Positions 1 to 6,846 are shown, numbered from the stretch's first letter. The stretch: 7,249 bases of DNA from Armatimonadota bacterium (GCA_003542955.1 DPJP01000292.1:1225-8473); one strand, 5' to 3'. Numbers and translations are program-made. The notes: generated from the sequence alone by a model not told the origin.

Positions 1-120
1 GAAAAGGAGATGGCTGCGCTCTGCATGGCGAACCTCAGGCGTGGCCGCGACATGCTCCCGCCTCGCGAGGCGGGAGAAGGCGGAGGGTGGCTACACCGGC
101 TGTTCCGTCGAGGCAGATGA
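1..120 (+). CDS. Possible 3' end of an upstream gene (partial, unrecognised)
   Basis: Frame 1 is open from the first base and stops at TGA 118-120, giving 39 residues that end GWLHRLFRRGR. Third codon positions are mostly G or C, and the start of the fragment (EKEMAALCMANLRRGRD) reads like ordinary protein, so this may be the C-terminus of a gene that begins outside the window. The same frame has ATG at 10-12 just after AAAGGAG, but with no spacer that cannot act as a ribosome binding site. A perfect 22-bp palindrome lies within it at 55-76 and is read as PPREAGEG. Short peptides of this kind are often made when a palindromic intergenic repeat happens to be open, so part of the fragment could be repeat rather than gene. 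No domain can be named from so few residues. Confidence 0.4.
   Translation, partial: EKEMAALCMANLRRGRDMLPPREAGEGGGWLHRLFRRGR
55..76. repeat. Perfect 22-bp palindrome
   Basis: CTCCCGCCTCG (55-65) is followed directly by its exact reverse complement CGAGGCGGGAG (66-76). As RNA it can form a 9-bp stem closed by a CGCG loop. No T-run follows on either side, so it does not look like a standard intrinsic terminator. Base composition and shape resemble the GC-rich palindromic repeats scattered through many high-GC genomes. Only one copy is visible here, so repeat status is inferred. Confidence 0.6.
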
Positions 121-266
121 TCAGGTGGGCAGGGGGCAGCCTGTGAAAGCGGGCCGGACTCTGGTGGGGCCACGGGACTGGTCAGCATGAATGGATGGAT
201 GGCTGCTCAAGGGGGCGACGGCAGAAGGTCGTTGGGCGGAGGTCGGCGGCGTTGTGAAAGCAGGCC
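121..266. other. Gap with no supported gene
   Basis: Nothing convincing is encoded between the stop at 118-120 and the small ORF at 267. There is a short ATGG tandem (190-201 area). The plus frame that later becomes the 403-840 ORF is already open from ATG 187, but its 187-402 part is Arg/Gly/Ser-rich with poor codon bias and no ribosome binding site at ATG 187, so it is probably not translated. No sigma-70 promoter stands out. Confidence 0.4.
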
Positions 267-395
267 ATGCCGATCACGAAGGATACTCCGGCTGATCTCG
301 CGCCGGCGAGCACAGGCAGCGCTCTCCGTGACGCGAAGGCACGCAGACGCAAGCAGTTCGTCGGGGGCAAGTTTCGGCAAGGGCCCTCCATCTAG
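267..395 (+). CDS. Possible small basic protein, 42 aa (weak)
   Basis: ATG 267 to TAG 393-395 encodes 42 residues starting MPITKDTPADLAPAS and containing a basic run (ARRRKQF) near residues 26-32. The frame opens only 9 bases upstream, after TGA 255-257, so ATG 267 is the only possible start. Third positions are richer in G/C here than in the overlapping frame 187-402, which is why this frame is preferred for this stretch. There is no good Shine-Dalgarno, only a weak GAAAGCAGG just before the ATG. It ends 7 bases before ATG 403 of the next ORF. It could be a small gene, or the displaced 5' part of the next ORF if a +1 shift or base error lies around 370-400. The family is not recognised. Confidence 0.27.
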   Translation: MPITKDTPADLAPASTGSALRDAKARRRKQFVGGKFRQGPSI

Positions 396-402
396 ACCCT
401 CC

Positions 403-840
403 ATGGCGATCGAACGCCGATCCACCGTCCGCGGACCACTGGCTCTCAGGGAGCATCAGCACCTCAGAGTGATAGGGTGCCTCCGCAACCTGCCCCGCCG
501 TGTCTGCGGGCTAGTGATCCTCGGATGTGACGTCCCGCCGTGCTATCGCAGCCGCGAGACCGACAAGCACTTCGAGGTACAGGTGGGTTGGCTAAAGGTG
601 GAAGCCTTCGCGGCAGATGCTCCGGAACTTGGCCCTCTGGTGTACGTGTGGGTGACGTTGAGAAGCAGGGACATCGCCAACTGCTCGCCCGACACGATCG
701 CGGAACCTGACGACCAGCTACTGCCCTCCATGCGCCGGGTGCGCCACCGACAGAGGGGGCCTGGCTTCATCGAGGAAGTAGGGCTCATCCCCAGAGCTGA
801 GTACCTGCAATTGTGCAAAGATCAGTGGCTATCGAGGTGA
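403..840 (+). CDS. Hypothetical protein, 145 aa, upstream of and coupled to the ankyrin/TPR gene
   Basis: The frame is open from 187, but ATG 403 is the best visible start because codon bias improves from there. The product would be 145 residues. I recognise no domain. The middle and C-terminal parts look like a real soluble protein, with hydrophobic strand-like segments (CGLVILGCDV, LVYVWVTL) alternating with charged stretches (AEPDD, GFIEEVGLIPRAEYLQL). There is no signal peptide or membrane helix. Its TGA (838-840) forms the end of GAGGTGA, the ribosome binding site of the next gene, whose ATG is at 849. That stop/SD overlap is typical of translational coupling and is the best argument that this ORF is real. 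No Shine-Dalgarno precedes ATG 403, so the true start may be elsewhere, such as GTG 469, or in another frame upstream (see the small ORF at 267). The function is unknown; a role shared with the ankyrin/TPR protein is inferred from the coupling. Confidence 0.6.
   Translation: MAIERRSTVRGPLALREHQHLRVIGCLRNLPRRVCGLVILGCDVPPCYRSRETDKHFEVQVGWLKVEAFAADAPELGPLVYVWVTLRSRDIANCSPDTIAEPDDQLLPSMRRVRHRQRGPGFIEEVGLIPRAEYLQLCKDQWLSR
834..840 (+). promoter_or_regulatory. Shine-Dalgarno of the ankyrin/TPR gene, overlapping the upstream stop
   Basis: GAGGTGA lies 8 bases before ATG 849 and contains the TGA stop of the preceding ORF. It decides in favour of ATG 849 over the in-frame upstream ATG at 813, which has no such motif and would overlap the upstream gene by 28 bases. 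Confidence 0.75.
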
Positions 841-848
841 GAACAGGG

Positions 849-1781
849 ATGTCATCGATACACAAGGCGGCATCGAAGGGCGACGCCCGCCGCGTTTCGC
901 GGCTGTTGCGCGGCTTCCTGGGTTTCGGCCGAGTGGGTGTTGACGTACCGGACGCCGATGGCTACACCGCCCTCCATATGGCGGCGATGCATGGTCACAG
1001 CGAAGTCGTGAAACTCCTGATGGAGAACGGGGCGAACCCGAAGGCATCAGTTCGCGGGATAACCCCGCTGAAGCTCGCACGCCGTGCAGGCCACCAGGCA
1101 GTTATTGCTCTTCTGCAACCGGACGAACCCCCGCGGCGGAAGAAGAAACGCGACGCACCGGGCACGGAGGGAAAGCGAGGTAGCGCCCAAGGGGCAGCCC
1201 GAGCCCCAGCCGCCACGAGATCCGCAGACCCGCCGAAGCAGACAGGAGACGTCTCGGGAGCGAATGCACACGGCGTAGCGGATCATCTATCGCCGGCCAC
1301 AGGTCCCATGAACGACGCGCAGGCCAGGGAGGTGGCCACGGTCAAGCTGGCAGTGCAACAGGGCCAGGTGGCCTATGAGATGGGCCATTTCAGCGGCTCC
1401 CTCGACTGGAACCTGCGTGCAATCGAGGGCGCGGCGAGCCTCCCCCCACCTACCGGCGCCGCCATGGTCGCAATTGCCAAGGGAGGCGCCGCAGCGGCAC
1501 TCCTGGGTCTGGGTAGGTCCCGCGAGGCTTTGGCGTCCGCGGAGGAGGCAATCCCGGTACTCACTTCGCTGGATCACACCTGCACCCCCTATGAGCGCAA
1601 GTTCTATCTCTTCGGCGCCATGGTCAACAAAGGGGCGGCCCTGATAGACCTCGGACGATGTGACGAGGCAATCTCCAGCTTCAAGCGGGCGCGAGCTCTT
1701 CTGAGCGACGATCCCGAAGACGCCCACTTTCGCGCGGTAGTCGCCAACAACATCCGCGCGGCCGAGGAGCGCCGTCGCTGA
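849..1781 (+). CDS. Ankyrin-repeat and TPR-like protein, 310 aa
   Basis: The protein has three parts. Residues 2-92 hold about three ankyrin repeats: an N-terminal capping unit (SIHKAASKGDARRVSRLL), a near-canonical repeat around 38-70 (DGYTALHMAAMHGHSEVVKLL followed by ENGANP), and a short third repeat (GITPLKLARRAGHQAVIALL). Residues 93-155 form a basic, Pro/Ala-rich linker with a KKKR-type cluster, likely disordered. Residues 156-310 are helical and TPR-like (GQVAYEMGHFSGSLDWNLRA, GLGRSREALASAEEAI, ALIDLGRCDEAISSFKRA). Both modules bind proteins or peptides and no catalytic motif is seen, so an adaptor or scaffold role is inferred. No signal peptide or transmembrane segment is present, so it is probably cytoplasmic. 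The start was set by GAGGTGA at 834-840; an upstream in-frame ATG at 813 would add 12 residues. It faces the STAND gene tail-to-tail across 337 bp, so co-transcription with that gene is excluded. Confidence 0.93.
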   Translation: MSSIHKAASKGDARRVSRLLRGFLGFGRVGVDVPDADGYTALHMAAMHGHSEVVKLLMENGANPKASVRGITPLKLARRAGHQAVIALLQPDEPPRRKKKRDAPGTEGKRGSAQGAARAPAATRSADPPKQTGDVSGANAHGVADHLSPATGPMNDAQAREVATVKLAVQQGQVAYEMGHFSGSLDWNLRAIEGAASLPPPTGAAMVAIAKGGAAAALLGLGRSREALASAEEAIPVLTSLDHTCTPYERKFYLFGAMVNKGAALIDLGRCDEAISSFKRARALLSDDPEDAHFRAVVANNIRAAEERRR

Positions 1782-2118
1782 CTGGAAGGGCGTGAAGACT
1801 GGGCACTTCCTGCGCTCAGGCAGTTGAGACACGCCTCGACCACTGAGACCGGCTTTGTTGCCGTCTCACGCCGGGGCGGATTCCGCCTGTTGATGCGCGC
1901 CATCGCGTGCTCTGGCTCCTGGAGAAGCGGCCTCGGCACTCCAATGAGTACCTTACCCAGGCACGACGAACGGTCACAGACGGTGGCTGCCCGGCATCTC
2001 CGCAGTCTCGAGAGCGTCAGGTATGCGATGATGTCCCGAGACGCCACCCCCACCGGGGACAGACAAAAACCACCCCATCGCGGGCGCGACCGGCCGCCGC
2101 GCTCACGAGTAGCGTGGT
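1782..2118. other. Non-coding gap between convergent genes
   Basis: This 337-bp stretch separates the stop codons of the ankyrin/TPR gene (plus) and the STAND gene (minus). Open frames exist on both strands (for example plus 1824-2165 from TTG and plus 1907-2185 from GTG). They lack ribosome binding sites, start with rare codons and run into the 3' end of the STAND gene, so I do not call them. The first 110 bases hold two tandem stem-loops, listed separately. The rest (about 1890-2118) is GC-rich and shows no feature I can name. Confidence 0.6.
1844..1887. terminator. Tandem stem-loops 63 bp after the ankyrin/TPR gene (possible bidirectional terminator)
   Basis: The first hairpin pairs TGAGA (1844-1848) and CGGC (1850-1853) with GCCG (1860-1863) and TCTCA (1864-1868): nine pairs, one bulged C and a TTTGTT loop. 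The second pairs GGCGG (1875-1879) with CCGCC (1883-1887) over ATT. No clear T-tract follows on either strand, so intrinsic termination is uncertain. The location between convergent genes is where a shared terminator or 3'-end-stabilising structure would be expected. Confidence 0.35.
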
Positions 2119-5100
2119 TCAGGGGCCGGGCGGGTCGTCTGCGCCGTGCCCTGCCAACGAGATGATGTGCAGCGCCTGGCCGTAGTCCTCGTGAGCGGCC
2201 CAGATGTCATGCGTGCGACTCCGAGTCAACCGGTCCAACGGCGTGGGGTAGTAGGCGACAGACACCCCGTTACGATCGGCAAATGCGGTATCGGACCCGC
2301 GCGCAAAGGGCAGCGGCTGAGCGCCGCCATCTGTCTCCGCCAGACGGGCGGCGTTCGTCCGTCCGATGTATCGAGCGCACGGTACCGGCGTGTCCTCATC
2401 ACAGGGAATGCCGGAGCGCCGCTTCCTCAGATCCGCCCTTGACTGCCGGTCGTGGCACAAAGCTGCGATGTCCCAGGTGAGTGACGTGCCGTCGCGGGAC
2501 ACAGAGACCAGGCGCCGGCCATCCCGGTCGAAGGCCAGGTCGACGATGGCGCCATGGTGCGCGGGCCAGACCCGGTGGTCGAATGGTCCTGCCGGCGTGA
2601 ACAGGCCTCGGACCAGACTCATGATACAGCCCTGGGGCTCAACTGATTCGCGAGAGAGAATCCACAGCACTAGGGTCCCGCTGGCGTCGCCAGTGGCCAC
2701 GAGCGGCGCAGTGGCGCAAACCGCCACAGCAATCACAGGCGCAGCGTGAACCTGCTCCACCGCGCCGTGCCCAGTCCCAGCCACTCGAGCGAACACCACC
2801 GAGCCATCGCGCCGGCCCGCGACCAACCAATCGTCGCCGGGAGTCGCTGCCACGCACCGAACCTCCGTGGAGAACACGACGAGTTGGCTTGTCTCGTCCC
2901 AGCCGCACGGCACCCCGGCTGGCAGACCTGTCTCGAACACCGGCTTGGGGCTCTCCTGGGGCCAGAGCGCCACATTCCCGTCGCGCAGACCGACCGCCAG
3001 CGAGCAACCGTTGGTGTTCCTGGCCACGCAGGTAGATGGTCCTCTGAGGAGGGCCCCAGGCAGCCCCCTGTAGGGCGGGAGTTCTGGATCGAAGACGTGT
3101 AGCCATGCGCCCTCCCGCTGGACTACCTGCCCGTTGCTCCCATCGGCAGCCTCCACTGCCGACAGCTCGATGCCAAAGCGCTGTGCGGCGACTTGCCGGC
3201 CGGTGACAGGGTCCCACAGGGCCGCGATACCTGTCCAGTCGGTCACCAGCCACCCCCTCCGGTCCGCACACAGAGATGTCACCTCGCCGCGATGGTCCCG
3301 CCGAGTAAGGTTCTGGGGCCGCCGAGACGGGTCCCAGAATCGCACGGTTCCGTCTGGTGCGCCGGAGGCGAGCACCTGCCCATCTGGGCTGAACCGCACG
3401 CAGATGACCTCCTTCTCGTGCCCGCTGTACTGCGCCACCGACGCTTGCGACGGCACGTCCCACAGACCGACGGTGCGATCTATAGAGGCTGTGCCGATGG
3501 ACGCGCCATCGGCCGATACGTCTATGCTCCAGATAGCGCTGGCATGCCGACCCAACTCGTCAACGCGTTCGCCGTCGCGGAACCACCAGAGGCGCAGGAC
3601 ACCATCGGTCGACCCGTAGGCGATGAAGCGTCCCTCGATCGGCTCAAACGCCAACTCCATGACGCCCCAGGGCAGGTCAGCTCTCTCCTGCAAGCAGTCG
3701 CCCGTGGCCACATCCCACAAGCCCAGACGGTAAGTGACGCCCGGGCCGTGCATGTTGCCGCTTGTGGCGACGGCGAGCAGAGCGTTGTCTGGCGAGAAGG
3801 ACAGGGTCATCGCCGCCCCGGGCATCTCGGTTGACATGGCCGGCGCAAACGTCATGGCGTGATAAACCCGCGCGCCGCCGCGTGTCGCCGCGGCAACGTA
3901 CTCACCGTTGGGTGACCAGGCCACGGCTGTGATTATGTCCTCGGACACCTGGACCCCGCCGTCGCGAACCCCCGACTCCACGTCGACAATCGACAACCCG
4001 CCGTGCACATCCCCGACCAGGAGGCGCCGGCTGTCCGGCCCGAAAGCGATTGCCGTGGGCTTGGCTCCCGACCAGGCTGCGGGGCGAAGACGGCCGCTGG
4101 TGCGATCATATAGACTGAGTCCGGAGCGTTCTGAGCGCCGGGCTCGCCGCATATCTGCCTCAAGCGCGAGCCCCCCCCCGTCAGTCGGAACTTCGAACTG
4201 GGCCAGGCCATCGCTCGTGGGGTAGAGTAGCGTCTGCGCGTGTGCGGCCAGGGCGGCTGTACTACTCGGCGTCGTCTCGTGATCGAACGCGACGATGGCG
4301 AGGTAATGACCGTCGGGAGAGAACGCCAGCGAGTCCACGGTCGCCGGGAGACCCTCCAAGCGGCCGGTCTCCCCGGAGCCTAGCGGGCTGGCTGGTGGTC
4401 GGTGGGATCGGACCCAGGCGGTGCTCGGTTCGCGGGCCTCCTTCTCCGCCCGCCAGCGCGCCAGCAATGTGCACAGTTTTGGTTCGGGCCGATGCCACGG
4501 TGGCGAGCTGGCCTGCGAGGAGCATTCAGGGGTGACGTAGTGCAACTCGGCCTCAGGTGCGTCGTACCACCAGGCTTCGTTCCAGAGGCACTGGAACAAC
4601 GCCACCGGGTAGTCGACTCGGTGCAGATCGATGAACTCGAGATGTCGCCGTAGCGCTTCGTCGAGCAGCCGCAGGTTCTCACACCAGGGATGCTCCGGGC
4701 ACATGGCCTGCCAGGCCTGTCGGAGATCCGTGGCCAGATCGAACACCTGACGCGCCTTGACCTTGGTCTCCAATGCCCTCAGTTCGGTCAGGGCCGCCGT
4801 CAGCCTGTCCCATTCGCCCGCGGCGGTCAGGTGGTGAGCTCGCTCCGAGACGCCGCGGGGCGAGTCACAGCCCAACCCCACAAAGAAGTCTGCCAGACGC
4901 CCATGGGCCTCGATGCACTGGTGGTCGTCACCCAGGTAGGCTGTGCCCACCACCTCGCGCAGCTGCGTGTGAGCGAAGTCGTACATCTCTCCCCGCAGCA
5001 TCAGGTAGGGGCGCAGCCAGCGCAGCACCGCCGCCACATTGCCCCGTGGGTCGTGCGGATCGCACAGCGCTACCAGTTCGGCCTGCGACAGACCATGCCG

Positions 5101-6585
5101 GCTGACGCCCAGGCAGGACATGCATCGCCGCACCAGCGCCGCGCCGCAGGGCTGTCCGTCGCCGTCCACGAGGTCCGGGTCACGGGCCAAGCGCTCCTGC
5201 AGGACCCACAGGAACAGCTCCCGAGTCGTCTCTGGCAGCGCCTCGATCTGCTCCGTCAGGGTCTCAAACTGGCCGAGTGTTCGCAGTTCATCTAGCGCAA
5301 CACTCAGGTACAGGGGGAGGTCGCTCTCAGCCTTACTTAGGAGTAGCGTTTGTTGCGCAGTATCCAGCTGCTTGTGGTAGCGCCGATGGTACTGCTCAAA
5401 CAGGGCTTGGGCGTCGGCTGAACTGAACGGGCCCAACTCGTCGAGCGCGTCCAGCCGGCGCTCCAGGGCGGCTGCCACTGCGTGGCCCGACACTGACGAT
5501 ATCAGGATGCGCACTTGGCCGGACGGCGGTGACGGCACCCAGGCCAATGCCCATGCAGCGTCCGCTGGGTCCATCTCATTGACCGCATCCAGCACGATGA
5601 TGACCCGCCGGGGCGCCGCACTCAGCAGTTCGGCAAAACACGACTTCAGCTCCTCGAGCGTGCTCGGCGGCTGCTCGTGACCCAGTGCATGGCACAGTCG
5701 CCGCAGACTCAGGCGGAGATCGCCGGAACCTCGACTGGCTCCCACGAAGTGCGCGACGACCTGCGCGCCGGCCTCGCTGAGGCGTTGACACAGTCGCGCC
5801 AACAACGCCGATTTGCCGCTTCCCGACGCGCCCACCAACCCTCGCAGTGGCGCTCCTTCACCCAGTGCCCAGGCCTCCAGATCATCAAGCACCGCTTTGC
5901 GGCTGCCTTCGACGAAGCCCGTCTGGCGGTCGGCGACGTATTGCTCTTGTGCCGCGTTCTCAGCAACGAACTCCGGCAAGTCGAGCGCGTCTGCCGCCCC
6001 GAACTCATCATCGAGACTGGCGAGCATGTCACGGTAGACCCGCTCGCCAAAGGCTTCGAGATGCACGAATCGCCGGCGTTGGGCGTCCCATTGCGCCGGG
6101 TAGGTGAATGCGTTGAAACCTGCCCCGCGGATGGCCGACTTCAGCGCCTGCAGTTCATCTCCGCCTCTGCTACCGCCTGGCTCACGGTAGTCCCCGGCCA
6201 ACTCATCTGGGACTTGGGCTGTGGCCTCGTCGGCTCGGAAGTAGAAGAATGCCTCGACCTTCCCCGGGTAGTCGAGGACGCCGTAGTGTATTTCATCTGC
6301 GGTGACGGAGCGCGATTGGCCGGGCAGCACCGTGCCGTAGCGCTCACCAAGTAGGCCAATGAACCGTGGCCGACAATCGTCAATGACTTGACGGCAGACA
6401 GCGCCCGCGTCCTCCTCACTCGTAACGCCCCAGCGCAGATCCACATCCACCAGCCGGACTCGCCGCCCAACCAGCACCTCACGCAGCCGCGGGAAGACGA
6501 ACCGCACCAAGTGGTCCCGCTCGGCATGCATATCACGGAAGGTGGAGGAGATGAAGACACGCACGGTTCGCCACGACGCAGTCAT
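2119..6585 (-). CDS. STAND NTPase: DUF4062 - NACHT - WD40 double propeller, 1488 aa
   Basis: Residues 1-110 are a DUF4062 domain with its signature motifs (RVFISSTFRDMHAERDHL at 9-26; VDVDLRWGVTSEED at 46-59; CRPRFIGLLGERYG at 71-84). A P-loop NTPase of NACHT/STAND type follows: Walker A GASGSGKS at 252-259 (Lys258), Walker B VIIVLDAVNE at 328-337 (Asp333), a sensor-like strand RILISS at 359-364, and LPLYL at 423-427 matching the GxP region. Residues 455-550 look like a winged helix (YDFAHTQLREVV at the end), and 555-735 are helical. From about 745 to the end come roughly 14 WD40-type blades, enough for two seven-bladed propellers; the clearest are GSTDGVLRLW, GTASIDRTVGLWD and ASGAPDGTVRFWD. 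In STAND proteins the repeats sense a ligand, the NTPase switches or oligomerises, and the N-terminus gives output. No membrane segment is seen. The start is ATG 6585, with AGAAAGG 10 bases upstream. Ligand and output are unknown; an antiviral or signalling role is inference only. Confidence 0.97.
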   Translation of the reverse strand: MTASWRTVRVFISSTFRDMHAERDHLVRFVFPRLREVLVGRRVRLVDVDLRWGVTSEEDAGAVCRQVIDDCRPRFIGLLGERYGTVLPGQSRSVTADEIHYGVLDYPGKVEAFFYFRADEATAQVPDELAGDYREPGGSRGGDELQALKSAIRGAGFNAFTYPAQWDAQRRRFVHLEAFGERVYRDMLASLDDEFGAADALDLPEFVAENAAQEQYVADRQTGFVEGSRKAVLDDLEAWALGEGAPLRGLVGASGSGKSALLARLCQRLSEAGAQVVAHFVGASRGSGDLRLSLRRLCHALGHEQPPSTLEELKSCFAELLSAAPRRVIIVLDAVNEMDPADAAWALAWVPSPPSGQVRILISSVSGHAVAAALERRLDALDELGPFSSADAQALFEQYHRRYHKQLDTAQQTLLLSKAESDLPLYLSVALDELRTLGQFETLTEQIEALPETTRELFLWVLQERLARDPDLVDGDGQPCGAALVRRCMSCLGVSRHGLSQAELVALCDPHDPRGNVAAVLRWLRPYLMLRGEMYDFAHTQLREVVGTAYLGDDHQCIEAHGRLADFFVGLGCDSPRGVSERAHHLTAAGEWDRLTAALTELRALETKVKARQVFDLATDLRQAWQAMCPEHPWCENLRLLDEALRRHLEFIDLHRVDYPVALFQCLWNEAWWYDAPEAELHYVTPECSSQASSPPWHRPEPKLCTLLARWRAEKEAREPSTAWVRSHRPPASPLGSGETGRLEGLPATVDSLAFSPDGHYLAIVAFDHETTPSSTAALAAHAQTLLYPTSDGLAQFEVPTDGGGLALEADMRRARRSERSGLSLYDRTSGRLRPAAWSGAKPTAIAFGPDSRRLLVGDVHGGLSIVDVESGVRDGGVQVSEDIITAVAWSPNGEYVAAATRGGARVYHAMTFAPAMSTEMPGAAMTLSFSPDNALLAVATSGNMHGPGVTYRLGLWDVATGDCLQERADLPWGVMELAFEPIEGRFIAYGSTDGVLRLWWFRDGERVDELGRHASAIWSIDVSADGASIGTASIDRTVGLWDVPSQASVAQYSGHEKEVICVRFSPDGQVLASGAPDGTVRFWDPSRRPQNLTRRDHRGEVTSLCADRRGWLVTDWTGIAALWDPVTGRQVAAQRFGIELSAVEAADGSNGQVVQREGAWLHVFDPELPPYRGLPGALLRGPSTCVARNTNGCSLAVGLRDGNVALWPQESPKPVFETGLPAGVPCGWDETSQLVVFSTEVRCVAATPGDDWLVAGRRDGSVVFARVAGTGHGAVEQVHAAPVIAVAVCATAPLVATGDASGTLVLWILSRESVEPQGCIMSLVRGLFTPAGPFDHRVWPAHHGAIVDLAFDRDGRRLVSVSRDGTSLTWDIAALCHDRQSRADLRKRRSGIPCDEDTPVPCARYIGRTNAARLAETDGGAQPLPFARGSDTAFADRNGVSVAYYPTPLDRLTRSRTHDIWAAHEDYGQALHIISLAGHGADDPPGP

Positions 6586-6594
6586 CTGGTACCG

Positions 6595-6606
6595 ACCTTT
6601 CTCCTA
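6595..6606 (-). promoter_or_regulatory. Probable ribosome binding site of the STAND gene
   Basis: Read on the minus strand, AGGAGAAAGGT precedes ATG 6585. Its AGAAAGG part matches the complement of the 16S rRNA 3' end and ends 10 bases from the ATG. The AGGAG part is 15 bases away, farther than usual. It is only moderately strong, but it supports this start, which also sits just before the conserved DUF4062 beginning. Confidence 0.5.
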
Positions 6607-6612
6607 TTGTGG

Positions 6613-6846
6613 CTACGTCGCGTTCCACGTTGAAGGTACAGGTGGCTCCCCGAGTTCATTCCGCGCGCTGCCGTTACCTTCTCCCCCCCATGGCCGATTC
6701 TCACCAAACGCCTCCCTCAGCGTCGACATGTCGCGGCAGCTGCCGATGCGGTGCACGCCGGCCGCCTGGCATAACACGTTATGCCGTCCCTTCTCAATGT
6801 GCTCGTTGAACTCACGAAGCTCGACGCGCCGGCGGCTGCTCTGCAC
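6613..6846 (-). CDS. Possible small ORF upstream of the STAND gene, 77 aa, GTG start (weak)
   Basis: GTG 6846 to TAG 6613 encodes 77 residues on the same strand as the STAND gene and ends 27 bp before its ATG, so the two could form one transcript. The first two thirds look protein-like (RRRVELREFNEHIEKGRHN, DMSTLREAFGEN) with good third-position G/C. The last 30 residues are Gly/Pro-rich and less convincing. No family is recognised. The strong AGGAGG at 6863-6868 lies 16 bases before this GTG but is ideally placed (9 bases) for ATG 6853, which opens a different frame of only 13 codons. So the 77-codon frame is either spurious, started inefficiently, or reached by a frameshift or base error in the overlap. 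A competing plus-strand frame (6781-7122) has no ribosome binding site and I rate it lower. Confidence 0.28.
   Translation of the reverse strand: MQSSRRRVELREFNEHIEKGRHNVLCQAAGVHRIGSCRDMSTLREAFGENRPWGGEGNGSARNELGEPPVPSTWNAT
6768..6785. promoter_or_regulatory. 18-bp near-perfect palindrome (operator-like)
   Basis: GGCATAAC (6768-6775) and GTTATGCC (6778-6785) are exact reverse complements separated by AC. Symmetry, half-site length and close spacing fit a dimeric DNA-binding protein. The A/T-rich centre stands out from the GC-rich surroundings. It lies 183 bp upstream of the STAND start and inside the possible 77-codon ORF. No binding protein for it is encoded in the window, so operator function is an inference. 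Confidence 0.45.

Noticed and set aside
543..818. 91-codon minus-strand frame opposite the 403-840 ORF
   Set aside because: Low-complexity Ser/Arg-rich composition. The plus frame is better supported by its stop/ribosome-binding-site overlap with the next gene.
1287..1832. 181-codon minus-strand frame opposite the TPR region
   Set aside because: Shadow of the ankyrin/TPR gene, which has clear helical repeats in the plus frame.
1824..2185. Plus-strand frames of 113 and 92 codons in the convergent gap
   Set aside because: They use TTG or GTG starts without ribosome binding sites, have Arg-rich composition, and run into the STAND 3' end.
2639..3463. 274-codon minus-strand frame inside the WD40 region
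   Set aside because: Shadow of the STAND gene in another frame. It is Arg/Gly-rich, while the main frame carries clear WD40 motifs throughout.
4690..5295. 201-codon plus-strand frame opposite the winged-helix region
   Set aside because: Antisense shadow in high-GC DNA, with no ribosome binding site and no recognisable motif.
5677..6354. 225-codon plus-strand frame opposite the NACHT and DUF4062 domains
   Set aside because: Antisense shadow. The minus frame has conserved Walker and DUF4062 motifs across the same bases.
6768..6785. Idea that the palindrome is an integron attC-type site
   Set aside because: Only one simple palindrome is present. The half-site fails the RYYYAAC pattern and there is no long imperfect stem, integrase or cassette.
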